Positions 5,605 to 5,635 of a DNA stretch of 5,635 nt are shown in pieces. The notes beneath the pieces were generated by a model. It was not told the origin of the DNA. It did not search any database and worked only from the letters and a program-made list of their open reading frames with translations. Made by a program: the position numbers and the translations under genes. This stretch comes from Spirochaetales bacterium UBA1265 (GTDB taxonomy: Bacteria > Spirochaetota > Spirochaetia > Sphaerochaetales > Sphaerochaetaceae): the NCBI GenBank assembly GCA_002308475.1, contig DBVL01000009.1, positions 28,968 through 34,602 on the forward strand. Reading direction: 5' to 3'. Every line of letters starts with the position of its first letter. Position 1 is the first letter of the stretch.

Positions 5605-5629
5605 ACATGGGACAAACCCATTTCTTCAT
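5570..5629 (-). pseudogene. Severed 5' end of rubrerythrin running into the insertion sequence
   Basis: ATG at 5629 starts the first six codons of the rubrerythrin gene (MKKWVC), then the frame passes into the end of the insertion sequence (PMFPQLPIAANNS) and stops at TAA 5572-5570. It is the truncated partner created by the duplicated target sequence. It has no function by itself, but if the duplicated promoter lies just beyond the window, it would be transcribed towards the transposase gene. Confidence 0.7.
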
Positions 5630-5635
5630 AGACTT
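5610..5635. repeat. Right copy of the direct repeat flanking the insertion sequence, cut by the window end
   Basis: All 26 bases are identical to 3404-3429 and begin directly after the right end of the insertion sequence. The repeat is still matching when the window ends, so its true length cannot be seen. Confidence 0.8.

Larger units (their letters stand above)
3531..5609 (-). mobile_element. Complete IS1634-type insertion sequence, about 2.08 kb
   Basis: One DDE transposase gene fills most of the element. The ends carry an imperfect inverted repeat with the core TTCCGCAGT reading inward (3536-3544 on the left; 5596-5604, reversed, on the right). The similarity continues with small gaps for about 40 bp. 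The element has its own promoter, a terminator behind the transposase gene and one in front of it. On the right it abuts a direct repeat of the DNA to its left (3404-3429 = 5610-5635). The outermost few bases are uncertain: alignment beyond the core is weak, so the ends could shift by up to about 5 bp. No frameshift or stop interrupts the transposase, so the element may be active. Confidence 0.8.

Noticed and set aside
5570..5635. A second rubrerythrin paralogue beginning at the right edge
   Set aside because: Only six codons match before the frame enters the IS terminal repeat, and the match is 26 of 26 bases. A target duplication by the IS explains both the identity and the position better than a paralogue.

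Overview
The window (about 45% GC by eye) looks like chromosomal DNA of an anaerobic, gut- or rumen-type bacterium. The clues are a reverse-order rubrerythrin, a remnant of a plant-polysaccharide-type family 3 glycoside hydrolase, strong Shine-Dalgarno sites and compact intrinsic terminators. A class III nucleotide cyclase joined to a PilZ-like domain leans towards a spirochaete (Treponema-like), but a Clostridia-type host is not excluded. No marker gene settles this.

Layout, left to right. The window opens in the 3' end of a tRNA gene, followed by its intrinsic terminator. Next come two tandem 42-nt hairpin repeats, and then a minus-strand GH3 beta-glucosidase remnant that has lost its 5' part. 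A plus-strand operon follows: a promoter that appears to give a leaderless mRNA, a large fusion protein (xylose-isomerase/endonuclease IV-like TIM barrel + class III cyclase + PilZ-like C-terminus), and a small DUF2188 protein whose gene overlaps the cyclase gene by 80 nt. A bidirectional terminator separates this operon from a convergent reverse rubrerythrin gene with its own promoter and a 14-bp palindrome near the predicted transcription start.

The right 40% is one intact insertion sequence of about 2.08 kb with an IS1634-type DDE transposase. It has its own promoter, a terminator behind the transposase, a second terminator in front of it, and imperfect terminal inverted repeats. The last 26 bases of the window exactly repeat the start of the rubrerythrin gene (3404-3429). 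This is best explained as the start of a long target-site duplication of about 127 bp, the unusual habit reported for IS1634, and not as a second rubrerythrin gene.

The most unusual item is the cyclase fusion. All catalytic residues of the cyclase appear present, but the substrate-selecting pair is Glu/Gly, as in guanylyl cyclases, and not Lys/Asp or Lys/Thr. The TIM barrel keeps residues at all nine positions that bind metal in endonuclease IV. Together these suggest a protein that couples a small-molecule or sugar-type metalloenzyme domain to cyclic-nucleotide (possibly cGMP) production.
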